Assembly: GCA_022482785.1 (NCBI GenBank) | Contig: JAKVON010000011.1 | Coordinates: forward strand, 1-64,000 | Direction: 5' to 3' | From: Atopobiaceae bacterium | Lineage (GTDB): Bacteria > Actinomycetota > Coriobacteriia > Coriobacteriales > Atopobiaceae | Length of the DNA: 64,000 nt | Shown: piece after piece, positions 26,795-34,117 of the stretch | How positions within the stretch are numbered: the stretch's first letter is position 1 | How the letters are laid out: every line of letters starts with the position of its first letter | Translations under genes and position numbers: made by a program | Notes under the pieces: model-generated | What the model was told of the DNA's origin: nothing | Seen by the model: only the letters and a program-made list of their open reading frames with translations | Database searches by the model: none

Positions 26795-27613
26795 CTACTC
26801 GTAGTCGTTGAGGATGTCGCCGAGCGCGTCGCCCGAGCCGCCGCCATTGCCGCCGCCCTGGGTCGCGGCCTCCTTGAGGCCGAGGTACAGGATGGCAAGC
26901 GAGATGCCGATGAGGCCGAGTGCGATGAGCGTGAGCGAGCTGATGGCCGCGAGGACGAAGCCGAGGATGAAGAACGGCCAGACCTCGTTGGTGGCCATCA
27001 TGTTGATGACCATCGCGTAGCCGACTGCAGCGACCATGCCGCCGCCGACGGCCATGCCGCCGGAGAGCCATGCGGGCATGGCGTTCAGGGCGTTGGTCAC
27101 GATCTCGGCAGGCACGAAGCACAGGATGGCCGCGGGGATGGCGATGCGGACGCCCTGCATGAGGATAGCGGCGATCTGGAGGGCGTCGATGGCGCCCATG
27201 TTGTCCTTCTCGGCCGCAGCGTCCATGGCGTGGACGATGGGGATGGCCAGCGTACGGCAGACCATCGTGAGGAAGAGGCCGGCGACCGACAGAGGCACGG
27301 CGACAGCGATGGAGGTGGTGATGACCGTCGAGGAGTCGGCAGAACCGCCGTTCAGGGCGAGCACCATGATGATTGCGGAGGCGACCGACGCGAGAGCGGC
27401 GTCAGGGGCGACGGCAGCGCCGATGTTGGCCCAGCCGAGGGCAATCATCTGAAGGGAGCCGCCGAGGATGATGCCCTCGGTGGGGTGCCCCGTGACGATG
27501 CCAATGAGCGTGCACGCCACGATGGGCTGATGGAACTGAAACTCGTCCACGACACCTTCCATGCCGGCCAGAAGCGCGACGATGACGACGAGAATGATGG
27601 AAATCGGGTTCAT
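26795..27613 (-). CDS. manM: PTS mannose-family transporter subunit IIC
   Basis: Membrane channel subunit of the mannose-class PTS. It has 272 residues and about seven to eight membrane segments; GMEGVVDEFQFHQPIVACTLIGIVTG and EGIILGGSLQMIALGWANIGAAVAPDAALAS are family signatures. A Gly-rich cytoplasmic tail (GGGNGGGSG) ends the protein. It is 16 nt upstream of the IID start and 9 nt downstream of the IIAB stop. Confidence 0.94.
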   Translation of the reverse strand: MNPISIILVVIVALLAGMEGVVDEFQFHQPIVACTLIGIVTGHPTEGIILGGSLQMIALGWANIGAAVAPDAALASVASAIIMVLALNGGSADSSTVITTSIAVAVPLSVAGLFLTMVCRTLAIPIVHAMDAAAEKDNMGAIDALQIAAILMQGVRIAIPAAILCFVPAEIVTNALNAMPAWLSGGMAVGGGMVAAVGYAMVINMMATNEVWPFFILGFVLAAISSLTLIALGLIGISLAILYLGLKEAATQGGGNGGGSGDALGDILNDYE

Positions 27614-27622
27614 TGATTCCTC

Positions 27623-28618
27623 CTATCCTTTGTTCGAAGCGAGTTCGGACTTTGCCTTCTTGAGCATTCCGTCGAAAGACTCCGGAGAATCGGCCGGCAC
27701 CTTGCGGACATCAAAGGTAATGCCCTTGGCCTGCAGCTTCTCGAGCGTCTTGACGTCGTCCTCGCCCATTGCGATTGCGTTGGAGACGACGACCTTGCCC
27801 ACGGAGTGAGCCATGGAGCCGAGGTTGACCTTCTTGATGTCGACGCCGCCCTCGACCGCGCGGAGCAGGTCCTGCGGGGTCTCGAAGAGGAGCATGGCCT
27901 TGGTCGCGCCAAAGCGGGGATCCTTGGCGACGGCGATCATCTTGTCCACGGGGACGACGTTGACATGGACTCCTGGGGGCGCAGCCTGCTCGATCATGGA
28001 CTTGCGCAGGTCGTCGTGAGCGACGCCATCGGAGACCACGATGATGCGGTCAGGGCTGGTCTGCTTGGTCCACGTGGTGGCCACCTGGCCGTGCAGCAGG
28101 CGCGTGTCGACGCGCACGAGCACGAACTTGATGTGGCCGTCCCCGAGCACGGTCCCCTCGGGAATGGAGCCGGAGATGCCAGCCGCGACGGGGGCGGCCG
28201 CAGCTGCGGCGCCTGCGGGGGCGAGGCTCTCGGGCTTGACCTTCACGCCGTCCTTGCCGACGGTCACCAGCGAGCTCGCGAGCTCCTGGGCGGACTTGGC
28301 ATTCGGACGCGAAGCGAGGGCCTCGATGAGCATCGGAAGGTTGAGACCCGTAACGACTGCCCAGGAATCATGCTTGGACAGGATGCCGCTCGACTGGTTG
28401 AAGGGCGTGCCACCCCAAAGATCGCAAAGGATGAGCACCTCCTTCTGGTCGCTCAGCTTGGCAATCGCCTTCTCGAGAGCAGCCTTGAAGTCATCAGGGC
28501 CCATCTCGGGCATCAGGGTCACAGCCTCGACGTCATCTTGCTTGCCGAAGACCATCTCCCCTGACATCTTGATGCCCTCGGCGAACTTGCCGTGGGTAGC
28601 CAGGACGATACCTACCAT
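27623..28618 (-). CDS. manL: PTS mannose-family fused IIAB protein
   Basis: Carries phosphate from HPr to sugar. The 331 residues form an IIA domain with phosphorylated His9 in LATHGKFAEG, an Ala-rich hinge (about 132-147) and an IIB domain with His176 in VRVDTRLLHGQVATTW. Both active histidines are present. It is the first gene of the operon IIAB-IIC-IID-ManO; no adjacent regulator of the ManR/LevR type is seen. Confidence 0.95.
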   Translation of the reverse strand: MVGIVLATHGKFAEGIKMSGEMVFGKQDDVEAVTLMPEMGPDDFKAALEKAIAKLSDQKEVLILCDLWGGTPFNQSSGILSKHDSWAVVTGLNLPMLIEALASRPNAKSAQELASSLVTVGKDGVKVKPESLAPAGAAAAAAPVAAGISGSIPEGTVLGDGHIKFVLVRVDTRLLHGQVATTWTKQTSPDRIIVVSDGVAHDDLRKSMIEQAAPPGVHVNVVPVDKMIAVAKDPRFGATKAMLLFETPQDLLRAVEGGVDIKKVNLGSMAHSVGKVVVSNAIAMGEDDVKTLEKLQAKGITFDVRKVPADSPESFDGMLKKAKSELASNKG

Positions 28619-29016
28619 CGCATTCCCTCCTTAGTGACTTTGGCGTTCCCGCCATAAACCAATAGGACACTCTCTTGCATGCAAAACCCCTCTCTCTGGA
28701 ACTAGACCTACCTCCCCATGTGTAGGCACTGTGAACGAGTATAGGGAATGTGTCTGTTTTGTGTCTTGTCACTAACTGCGGACGGTAGTGATTTGTACGC
28801 GAATGAAAGTCGCTTGACTTTCGCGTAGTCGTGCATAGTAAAAAGATATATGCTATTCACGAACTGGTATACTAATAACAACAAATTGCTTACCGTATTA
28901 GTTATCTACCTGTATAAATAGCGAATAAATGCGCAGCTCCGACATTCCAAGTCACAGAATGTCGGAGCTGTCAACAATGAATATTCCAAAAATGCCAGCG
29001 AATAAAAAAGAAGCGG
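28619..29016. other. AT-rich intergenic region upstream of the PTS operon
   Basis: About 400 bp, clearly lower in GC than its surroundings. A weak promoter reading toward manL is AAGACA, 18 bp, TATACT (-10 at 28743-28738). Further upstream, 28796-28811 and 28816-28827 form an inverted repeat (TACGCGAA...AGTC with GACTTTCGCGTA, one side with a 4-nt bulge) that could be an operator. A long hairpin near pepQ is listed separately. I found no sigma-54 promoter and no convincing catabolite-repressor site. Confidence 0.45.
28934..28970. terminator. 14-bp perfect hairpin after pepQ
   Basis: CAGCTCCGACATTC (28934-28947) and its exact complement GAATGTCGGAGCTG (28957-28970) enclose a 9-nt loop, 47 nt beyond the pepQ stop. 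The stem is strong enough for a terminator, but neither side is followed by a proper T-run, so it may instead be a factor-dependent terminator, an RNA stabiliser or an operator. Confidence 0.5.
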
Positions 29017-30144
29017 CTAGCAGGGAATACTCACGAGCTCGTGCGGTGAAGCCGTGAATGGCGCATAGCCCTGCTCGGTCACGACGCCGAAGTCCTCGAG
29101 TCGTATCCCGAACTTCCCGGGCAGGTAGATGCCCGGTTCGATGGTGACCACGGAGTTCGCGGGGATGACGTGGTCGTTGGTGCGGTTGAAGTAGGGGCGC
29201 TCGTGGATCTCGAGGCCCACCCCATGTCCCAGGCCGTGGTGATAGTAGTCGCCATAACCCGCCTCGGAGATGATCTTGACCGAGAGGGCGTGGACGTCCC
29301 TCCCGACGACGCCGGCATGGACTGCGGCCGCGCAGGTCTCGTGGGCCTCCCTCACGACGTCGTACACCTTGCGCTGCTCGGCGGAGGGCGCGCCCAGGCA
29401 CACGGTGCGCGTCATGTCGGAGTGGTAGTCGTGATAGCCGGCCCCGTAGTCCATGACGATGAGGTCGCCCTCCCTGACCCTCGTCTCCCCGGGCTGCGCG
29501 TGCGGGTTTGCCCCGTTCGGGCCGGCCGCGATGATCGAGTCGAACGAGAGCGCGTCCGCGCCATGGCTGAGCATGTAGTTCTCGAGCTCGGCGCGAATCT
29601 CCTGCTCGGTCTGGCCTGGCTTCACGAAGGAGCAGATGTGCTCGAACGCGGCGTCGGTGATCGTCTGGGCATGGCGCATGAGCTCGAGCTCCGAGTCGTC
29701 CTTGACGCTGCGCAGGTCGAGGATGTCGCCGTGGAGGCGCGGCATGAGGCAGGCGGCGGAGGCACGGGCGAGCTCGGCTGCGAGGTCGTCGAAGAACGAG
29801 AGCGTGCAGGTGTCCTCGACGGCCACGACGCGGGCATGCGACGAGCGGATGCGCTGGGCGGCCCACCACGCGGGCTCGACGAGGTCCTCGTCGATCTTCC
29901 AGGGGGTGTCGGAGCCCAGCCTCTCGTGGAAGGTGTTGCAGTAGCGCGAGTCGGTGTGCAGGCAGAGCTCGTCGGCCGTCACGAAGGCGGTGTGCGCGGT
30001 CTCGAAGTCGAACAGCCGCTCTGCCCCCGTGAGCCAGCGCAGGTCGGGGTTGTTCCTCAGGATGACGGCGTCATAGCCGCGCGCTGACATGATCTCCCTC
30101 AGGCGCGCGACGCGCGCGGCCGTCAGCTTCTTGTCCAATGACAT
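29017..30144 (-). CDS. pepQ: M24-family aminopeptidase P / Xaa-Pro dipeptidase
   Basis: Metallopeptidase releasing residues next to proline. The 375 residues comprise an N-terminal creatinase-like domain and the pita-bread catalytic domain with all five metal ligands: Asp232 in MDYGAGY, Asp243 in SDMTRT, His307 in GLGHGVGLEIHE, Glu336 in VTIEPGIYL and Glu350 in RLEDFG. A neighbour of efp in many Gram-positive genomes, it is here split from efp by the PTS operon. The start overlaps the preceding gene by 22 nt. Confidence 0.92.
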   Translation of the reverse strand: MSLDKKLTAARVARLREIMSARGYDAVILRNNPDLRWLTGAERLFDFETAHTAFVTADELCLHTDSRYCNTFHERLGSDTPWKIDEDLVEPAWWAAQRIRSSHARVVAVEDTCTLSFFDDLAAELARASAACLMPRLHGDILDLRSVKDDSELELMRHAQTITDAAFEHICSFVKPGQTEQEIRAELENYMLSHGADALSFDSIIAAGPNGANPHAQPGETRVREGDLIVMDYGAGYHDYHSDMTRTVCLGAPSAEQRKVYDVVREAHETCAAAVHAGVVGRDVHALSVKIISEAGYGDYYHHGLGHGVGLEIHERPYFNRTNDHVIPANSVVTIEPGIYLPGKFGIRLEDFGVVTEQGYAPFTASPHELVSIPC

Positions 30145-31271
30145 GGTTCCTCTTTCCTTCGAGGTTGGTTGGGCGTGCTTGCGTCAAGCCGGGCATGCGC
30201 GGCGCACCAGGCGTCGAGGTGCTCGGACAGGAGCTCGTCGGGAACGGTCGTCCGCCTCACGCGGCCGACGGCGAGCGGGAGTGCGGGGAGGAAGCGGTTG
30301 GAGCGGCAGAACGCCTCCCCCTTGCAGGCCTCCAGCAGCTCGTCGGGGTCGAGAGAGGCCGGAACGGGCGCGAGGCCGAGGGCGTCGAGCATCTCGTCCT
30401 GGGCGAAGGCGAAGTCGGGGGCGGTGCCCTCGACGGCGACGGCGAGCCGGCCCTCGAAGCGCATGCCCTCGGCGAGGACCCGCGCGGCGTCGGCGTCGGG
30501 CCCCAGGAGCCTCGACAGCCCGCGCGCGAAGGTGAGGCCGTACTCGAGAGACTGCCGGATGGCCACCGAGGTGGACGAGGCGATTCGCCCGCGCCTCCGC
30601 GCCGTGTCGCCGAGCTGCTCGCACACGGCGTCCCACTCGCCGGCCGCCAGCTGGTCGAGATGGGCGGAGAGCACGTCGAGCGCGGCGTCGGAGTCTGCCA
30701 CCGCGGTCTGGAGCATCGCGGCGCGGGCGCCCGGGACCCCCTCGGACGCGGAGATCGCGTCGGGGTCTGCGACGAGGACGCGCGGGAAGCCCGCCACGGC
30801 CACGCACGAGCGAAGGTCGCCGACGTCGAGAGGGCGGGGGCTCATCGGGGAGACGACGCAGGCCTCCTGGGTGGTGGCGACGAAGGCGAGGACCATGCCG
30901 GAGCACCATGCCCCGGCGACGAAGGAGGCCAGCGAGAGCAGGTCCCTGCCCCCCACCGCGACGAGCGCGTCGTCGCCCGTGAGGCCCTCGGCCGCGAGGG
31001 TCGCGAAGGCGCGGGAGGCCGCGTCGAGGCGACGGAGGGACGAGGCCTCGAACGGCATCGGGCTCACCAGGAACCCCGCATCGGTGAGGAGGCGGCGGCA
31101 CCTCTCGACGAGCTCGGGCTCCTCGCCCTGCTCGAACGCCAGGCCGCACGCCCGGGGACGGCCCACGACGACATGGAGGTCCGCCCCGAGCCTGTCGAGC
31201 GCGCCCTGGCCGAGGCGCATGTCGCACGAGCCTTGGGGAAGCGGGACCGAGACCCTGCTCTGCTCGACCAC
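30123..31271 (-). CDS. Degenerate 3-dehydroquinate synthase-like protein
   Basis: A 382-residue protein with the segment order of AroB but without its catalytic residues. ALVAVGGRDLLSLASFVAGAWCSGMVLAFVATTQ parallels the NAD-binding GGGVxxDxxGFxAxxxxRG...PTT region; LEYGLTFARGLSRLLG matches LNLGHTFGHAIE with both His replaced; EGMRFEGRLAV stands where the next metal His normally lies; the GGKTGVN lysine motif is absent. The GTG at 31271 has AAGGGGAG 8 nt upstream; a GTG at 31280 is possible. Position upstream of pepQ matches aroB in other Gram-positive operons. Likely a pseudoenzyme or one with another substrate. Confidence 0.6.
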   Translation of the reverse strand: MVEQSRVSVPLPQGSCDMRLGQGALDRLGADLHVVVGRPRACGLAFEQGEEPELVERCRRLLTDAGFLVSPMPFEASSLRRLDAASRAFATLAAEGLTGDDALVAVGGRDLLSLASFVAGAWCSGMVLAFVATTQEACVVSPMSPRPLDVGDLRSCVAVAGFPRVLVADPDAISASEGVPGARAAMLQTAVADSDAALDVLSAHLDQLAAGEWDAVCEQLGDTARRRGRIASSTSVAIRQSLEYGLTFARGLSRLLGPDADAARVLAEGMRFEGRLAVAVEGTAPDFAFAQDEMLDALGLAPVPASLDPDELLEACKGEAFCRSNRFLPALPLAVGRVRRTTVPDELLSEHLDAWCAAHARLDASTPNQPRRKEEPCHWTRS

Positions 31272-31298
31272 GATGCCCACTCCCCTTCCCGAAGACGA

Positions 31299-31319
31299 CG
31301 GCACTACCCTACCCCAACG
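31299..31319 (-). promoter_or_regulatory. Promoter-like element upstream of the AroB-like gene
   Basis: On the minus strand TAGGGT at 31311-31306 stands about 35 bp before the start codon within GGTAGGGTAGTGCCG. The same 21-bp segment, with one difference, occurs at 48668-48688 ahead of the dGTPase-like gene at the same orientation and position relative to its gene. No -35 was recognised. Confidence 0.45.
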
Positions 31320-31330
31320 TCGCCCCCGTG

Positions 31331-31812
31331 TCAGGCAGGAGGCGAAAACGGGAGCGCCGCCAAGGCGACGAGGGCGAGGCCGGAGAGCCAGGGGGCGAAG
31401 GGGAAGGTCCGCCTGCCACGCGCGAGCGAGGCGGCCGCGCCCGCGAGGCAGGCGAGGGCGAAGGGGACGAGGGCGGCCGGGCCGAGCACGCACGCCCAGG
31501 CCGCGAAGGTACTTGACGTCGCCCAGGCCCAACCCGTGGAACGCCCCGCAGCCGGCGCGCCCAGAGCTCGAGCGCCGTGCCGGCCACCAGCGCGACGAGG
31601 GCGCAGGCGAGGCACGCCGGCGGGCTCGCGAGCCGGCACGAGACCGCCGCGTCCCATGGGAGGAGGGCCGGCCAGCCCGTGCCCGCCCAACGGAAGGACT
31701 GGAAGGCGAGGCCGACGAGGGACAGCGCCAGGCAGGCGGCGTTCGGGATCTGCCGCCGGGAGGCGTCGGCGCAGGAGGCCCAGACGGCCAGGGCGCAGGC
31801 GACGGCGAGCAT
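31331..31812 (-). pseudogene. Prepilin peptidase (A24 family), two frameshifts
   Basis: Reads MLAVACALAVWASCADASRRQIPN (first catalytic region with Asp in the D-x-R-x-x-I-P-N pattern) in frame one, GLGLGDVKYL (second catalytic Asp, GxGD motif) in frame two, and AAWACVLGPAALVPFALACLAGAA to the end in frame three. One extra base in 31535-31560 and one at 31506/31507 explain both shifts. Restored, it would be about 160 residues with several membrane segments, a single-domain type IV prepilin peptidase without the methylase part. No pilin genes are near. Either a decayed gene or sequence errors. Confidence 0.7.
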
Positions 31813-32336
31813 CAGCGTGCCTTGCCGAGAGGCTCCCCCTCGAGGAAGGGCCCCTCGAACAGGCGGAAGACATGGGTGTACCAGAGGTCGGTGGTCGACT
31901 GCGGGCGGACGAGGATGGTGCGGACGCCGGCGAGGTTGCCCGCCGCGACGTCGGTGAAGACCTGGTCGCCGATGAGCACGGCCTGCTCGGCGGGCACCCC
32001 GGCGCGCACCAGCGCGTGCGAGAGCGCGAAGGGGGCCGGCTTCATGGCGTGGTGCACCACGTCACAGCCGAGCTCGCGCGCGGACGAGACGATCTGCGCG
32101 GTGTGGAAGTTGTTCGTCACGAGGCAGAGCGACATGCCCCTCTCGCGGGCCGACTCGAGCCACGCCATGACCTCGGGTGGGGCCACGCGCGTGTCGCGGG
32201 GGACGCAGGTGTTGTCGCGGTCGAGCAGCACGCAGCGGATGCCGAGGTCGGCCAGGGCGTCGAGGTCCACGTCGGGAAGGCTCGGCGCGTGGCGCCAGGC
32301 GTCGAGGGGACCGCGCGGGCGGCCGTGCCCCCTCAC
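31812..32336 (-). CDS. yqeG: YqeG-family HAD phosphatase
   Basis: HAD superfamily IIIA phosphatase, 174 residues. Motif I is LLDRDNTCVP with nucleophile Asp39 and Asp41; motif II LVTNN; the Lys is in HAMKPAPFAL; motif III is VLIGDQVFTDVAAG. The related mitochondrial enzyme dephosphorylates phosphatidylglycerophosphate; the bacterial role is unproven. The start overlaps the mltG stop by 4 nt; the stop overlaps the peptidase start (TGATG). Confidence 0.88.
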   Translation of the reverse strand: MRGHGRPRGPLDAWRHAPSLPDVDLDALADLGIRCVLLDRDNTCVPRDTRVAPPEVMAWLESARERGMSLCLVTNNFHTAQIVSSARELGCDVVHHAMKPAPFALSHALVRAGVPAEQAVLIGDQVFTDVAAGNLAGVRTILVRPQSTTDLWYTHVFRLFEGPFLEGEPLGKAR

Positions 32337-33676
32337 TGCGACTGCTTCGCGTCGGAGATCGCCTGGAGGTGCTCGTCGTAGGTCTCGGAGAAGACGTGGC
32401 TCGTGTCCGTTATCCAGAAGTAGAGGTACTTCGTGTCGGACGGGGCGAGCGCCGCCTTGATCGAGGCGAGCGAGGACGAGCAGATGGGCGTCGGGGTGAG
32501 GCCGGCCGTGAGGTAGGTGTTGTAGGGGCTCGTGTCGCTGTGCAGCTCGTCGGCGGAGGGCGCGTGGCCCAGCGCGTAGGTGAGCGTCGCGTCCGACTGC
32601 AGGTAGTGAAGGTAGGCCTGCGAGTTGCTGAGGCGGTTGTAGAAGACGCTCGCGACCTTGGGACGGTCGTCGTCGGTCGTGGCCTCCTTCTCGACGATCG
32701 ACGCGAGGGTGAGGATCTGGTAGTCGCTCATCGTGAGGCCGTAGGCGCTCTTGATCTTCTCCTCCGAGCCGGAGAAGTCCAGGCCCGCGACCTCGCTCTT
32801 GTACTGGTCGAGCATGGCCCTGATGGCCGTGTCGGCATTGATGGCCTTGCCGGAGAGGTAATAGGTCTTGGGGTACAGGAAGCCCTCGAGCGAGTCGTTC
32901 GCCACCCCCGAGAGGAACGGGTAGTCGGCGACGTAGTTCGAGGCCTTGGCCTGGGCCAGGAAGTCGCTCTGGGCGATGCCGAGCGAGCTCTCCGCCACCG
33001 CGGCCGTCTGCGTGACCGTGAGCCCCTCGGCGACCGTGAGCTTGCTGCCGGTCGCGTTCGGCCCCTCGATGAGCTGCTTCACCACCTCGGAGACGTCGGC
33101 CCCGGTGACGAACGTGTACGCGCCGCTCTTGAGCTTCTGGTCGGCGTTCTGCTTCTGGACCTCCTTGTAGAAGTCGTCGGAGCTCGAGATGACGCCGGCA
33201 TCCTTGAGCTGCTTGGCGATCGCGGAGCCGCCCGAGCCCTCGGGGATGTCGACCTCGACTTGCTCTCCGGCCGCGATGGTGCTCTCGGCGGACGTGGCGT
33301 GGAAGCGCGGGAGCACGACGAAGACGACGAGCCCGACGATCACCGCCACCACGGCGACGAGGCCGGCCACGAAGGGGGCCTTGCCCTTGCTGGGGGTGCC
33401 CCTGCGGGCTGCGGCGCGTTGGGCCGAGGTGCGCGGCTTCGCGTTCATCGTGATGCTCGCCGTCCTGTCGGAGACCTGGCCGGACGAAGCGGCCCTCTTC
33501 GAGGTCCTGCGAGGCTGCTGGGGTCGCTGCGTCGAGGGACGCTGGGCGCGAGGCGCCGAGTGGGTGGAGGGGGCCTTCGCACGCTGGGCCGACGTTCGCT
33601 GGGCGGGAGCCTTCGCCCCCGTGGCCGGGGCGGAGAAGTGCGAGCCGGAACGCCCGGTCGTCGAATGCTGGGGCAT
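32333..33676 (-). CDS. mltG: Endolytic transglycosylase MltG (YceG-like)
   Basis: Cuts nascent glycan strands at the membrane. It has 447 residues: a long Ala/Pro/Gln/Arg-rich cytoplasmic tail (1-100), one membrane segment (about 102-122), a LysM-like region with EGLTVTQTAAV, and the YceG catalytic core with ILTLASIVEKEATTDDDRPKVASVFYNRL, whose Glu is catalytic, then LQSDATLTYALG and SPYNTYLTAGLTPTPICS. The ruvX-mltG-yqeG order is frequent in Gram-positive bacteria. Confidence 0.92.
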   Translation of the reverse strand: MPQHSTTGRSGSHFSAPATGAKAPAQRTSAQRAKAPSTHSAPRAQRPSTQRPQQPRRTSKRAASSGQVSDRTASITMNAKPRTSAQRAAARRGTPSKGKAPFVAGLVAVVAVIVGLVVFVVLPRFHATSAESTIAAGEQVEVDIPEGSGGSAIAKQLKDAGVISSSDDFYKEVQKQNADQKLKSGAYTFVTGADVSEVVKQLIEGPNATGSKLTVAEGLTVTQTAAVAESSLGIAQSDFLAQAKASNYVADYPFLSGVANDSLEGFLYPKTYYLSGKAINADTAIRAMLDQYKSEVAGLDFSGSEEKIKSAYGLTMSDYQILTLASIVEKEATTDDDRPKVASVFYNRLSNSQAYLHYLQSDATLTYALGHAPSADELHSDTSPYNTYLTAGLTPTPICSSSLASIKAALAPSDTKYLYFWITDTSHVFSETYDEHLQAISDAKQSQ

Positions 33677-34098
33677 CAGTTTCCCTTTCTCTGTCGCGCG
33701 TCGAGCCAGGCCTGGAGGAACAGCGACGCCGCCACCATGTCGACCTTGCCGCGCATGTCGCGCTCGCTCATGCCGAGCTCCCTCATCGAGCGCTTCGCCT
33801 CTGCCGAGGAGAGGCGCTCGTCACAGAACTCCAGCGGCAGGCCGGCGTCGCGCGCGATGGAGGCCGCCTGGGACTCGATGCGCCTGGCCTGGGGGCCCGG
33901 CTCGCCGGAGAGGCTCGTCGGACGGCCGCACACGAGGAGATCCGGCTCCCAGTCGGCCAGGACGTCCCGGAAGGGACGCGCGCCCGAGAGCACGTCGGGG
34001 GCGGCCAGCACGCAGACCGGCGTCGCGACGCGCCCGTCGGCGTCGCTCACCGCGACGCCGACGCGGACCTCCCCTATGTCGAGCGCGAGCGCCCTCAC
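33676..34098 (-). CDS. ruvX: RuvX/YqgF-type Holliday junction resolvase homologue
   Basis: RNase H-fold protein of about 140 residues: RALALDIGEVRVGVAVSD with the first acidic residue, DLLVCGRPTSLSGEPGPQAR, EFCDERLSSAEA and KVDMVAASLFLQAWLD with the last Asp. The family acts in Holliday junction processing and pre-16S rRNA 5' maturation. A GTG at 34098, 6 nt after GGGGAG, gives the usual RAL start and is preferred to the ATG at 34104, which abuts the ribosome site. The stop overlaps the mltG start by one base. Confidence 0.9.
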   Translation of the reverse strand: MRALALDIGEVRVGVAVSDADGRVATPVCVLAAPDVLSGARPFRDVLADWEPDLLVCGRPTSLSGEPGPQARRIESQAASIARDAGLPLEFCDERLSSAEAKRSMRELGMSERDMRGKVDMVAASLFLQAWLDARQRKGN

Positions 34099-34117
34099 GA
34101 CCATCTCCCCGGACGGA

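Noticed and set aside
28619..28760. Sigma-54 promoter for the mannose PTS operon
   Set aside because: TTGCAT occurs upstream of manL, but no GG at the -24 position and no LevR/ManR activator gene are present.
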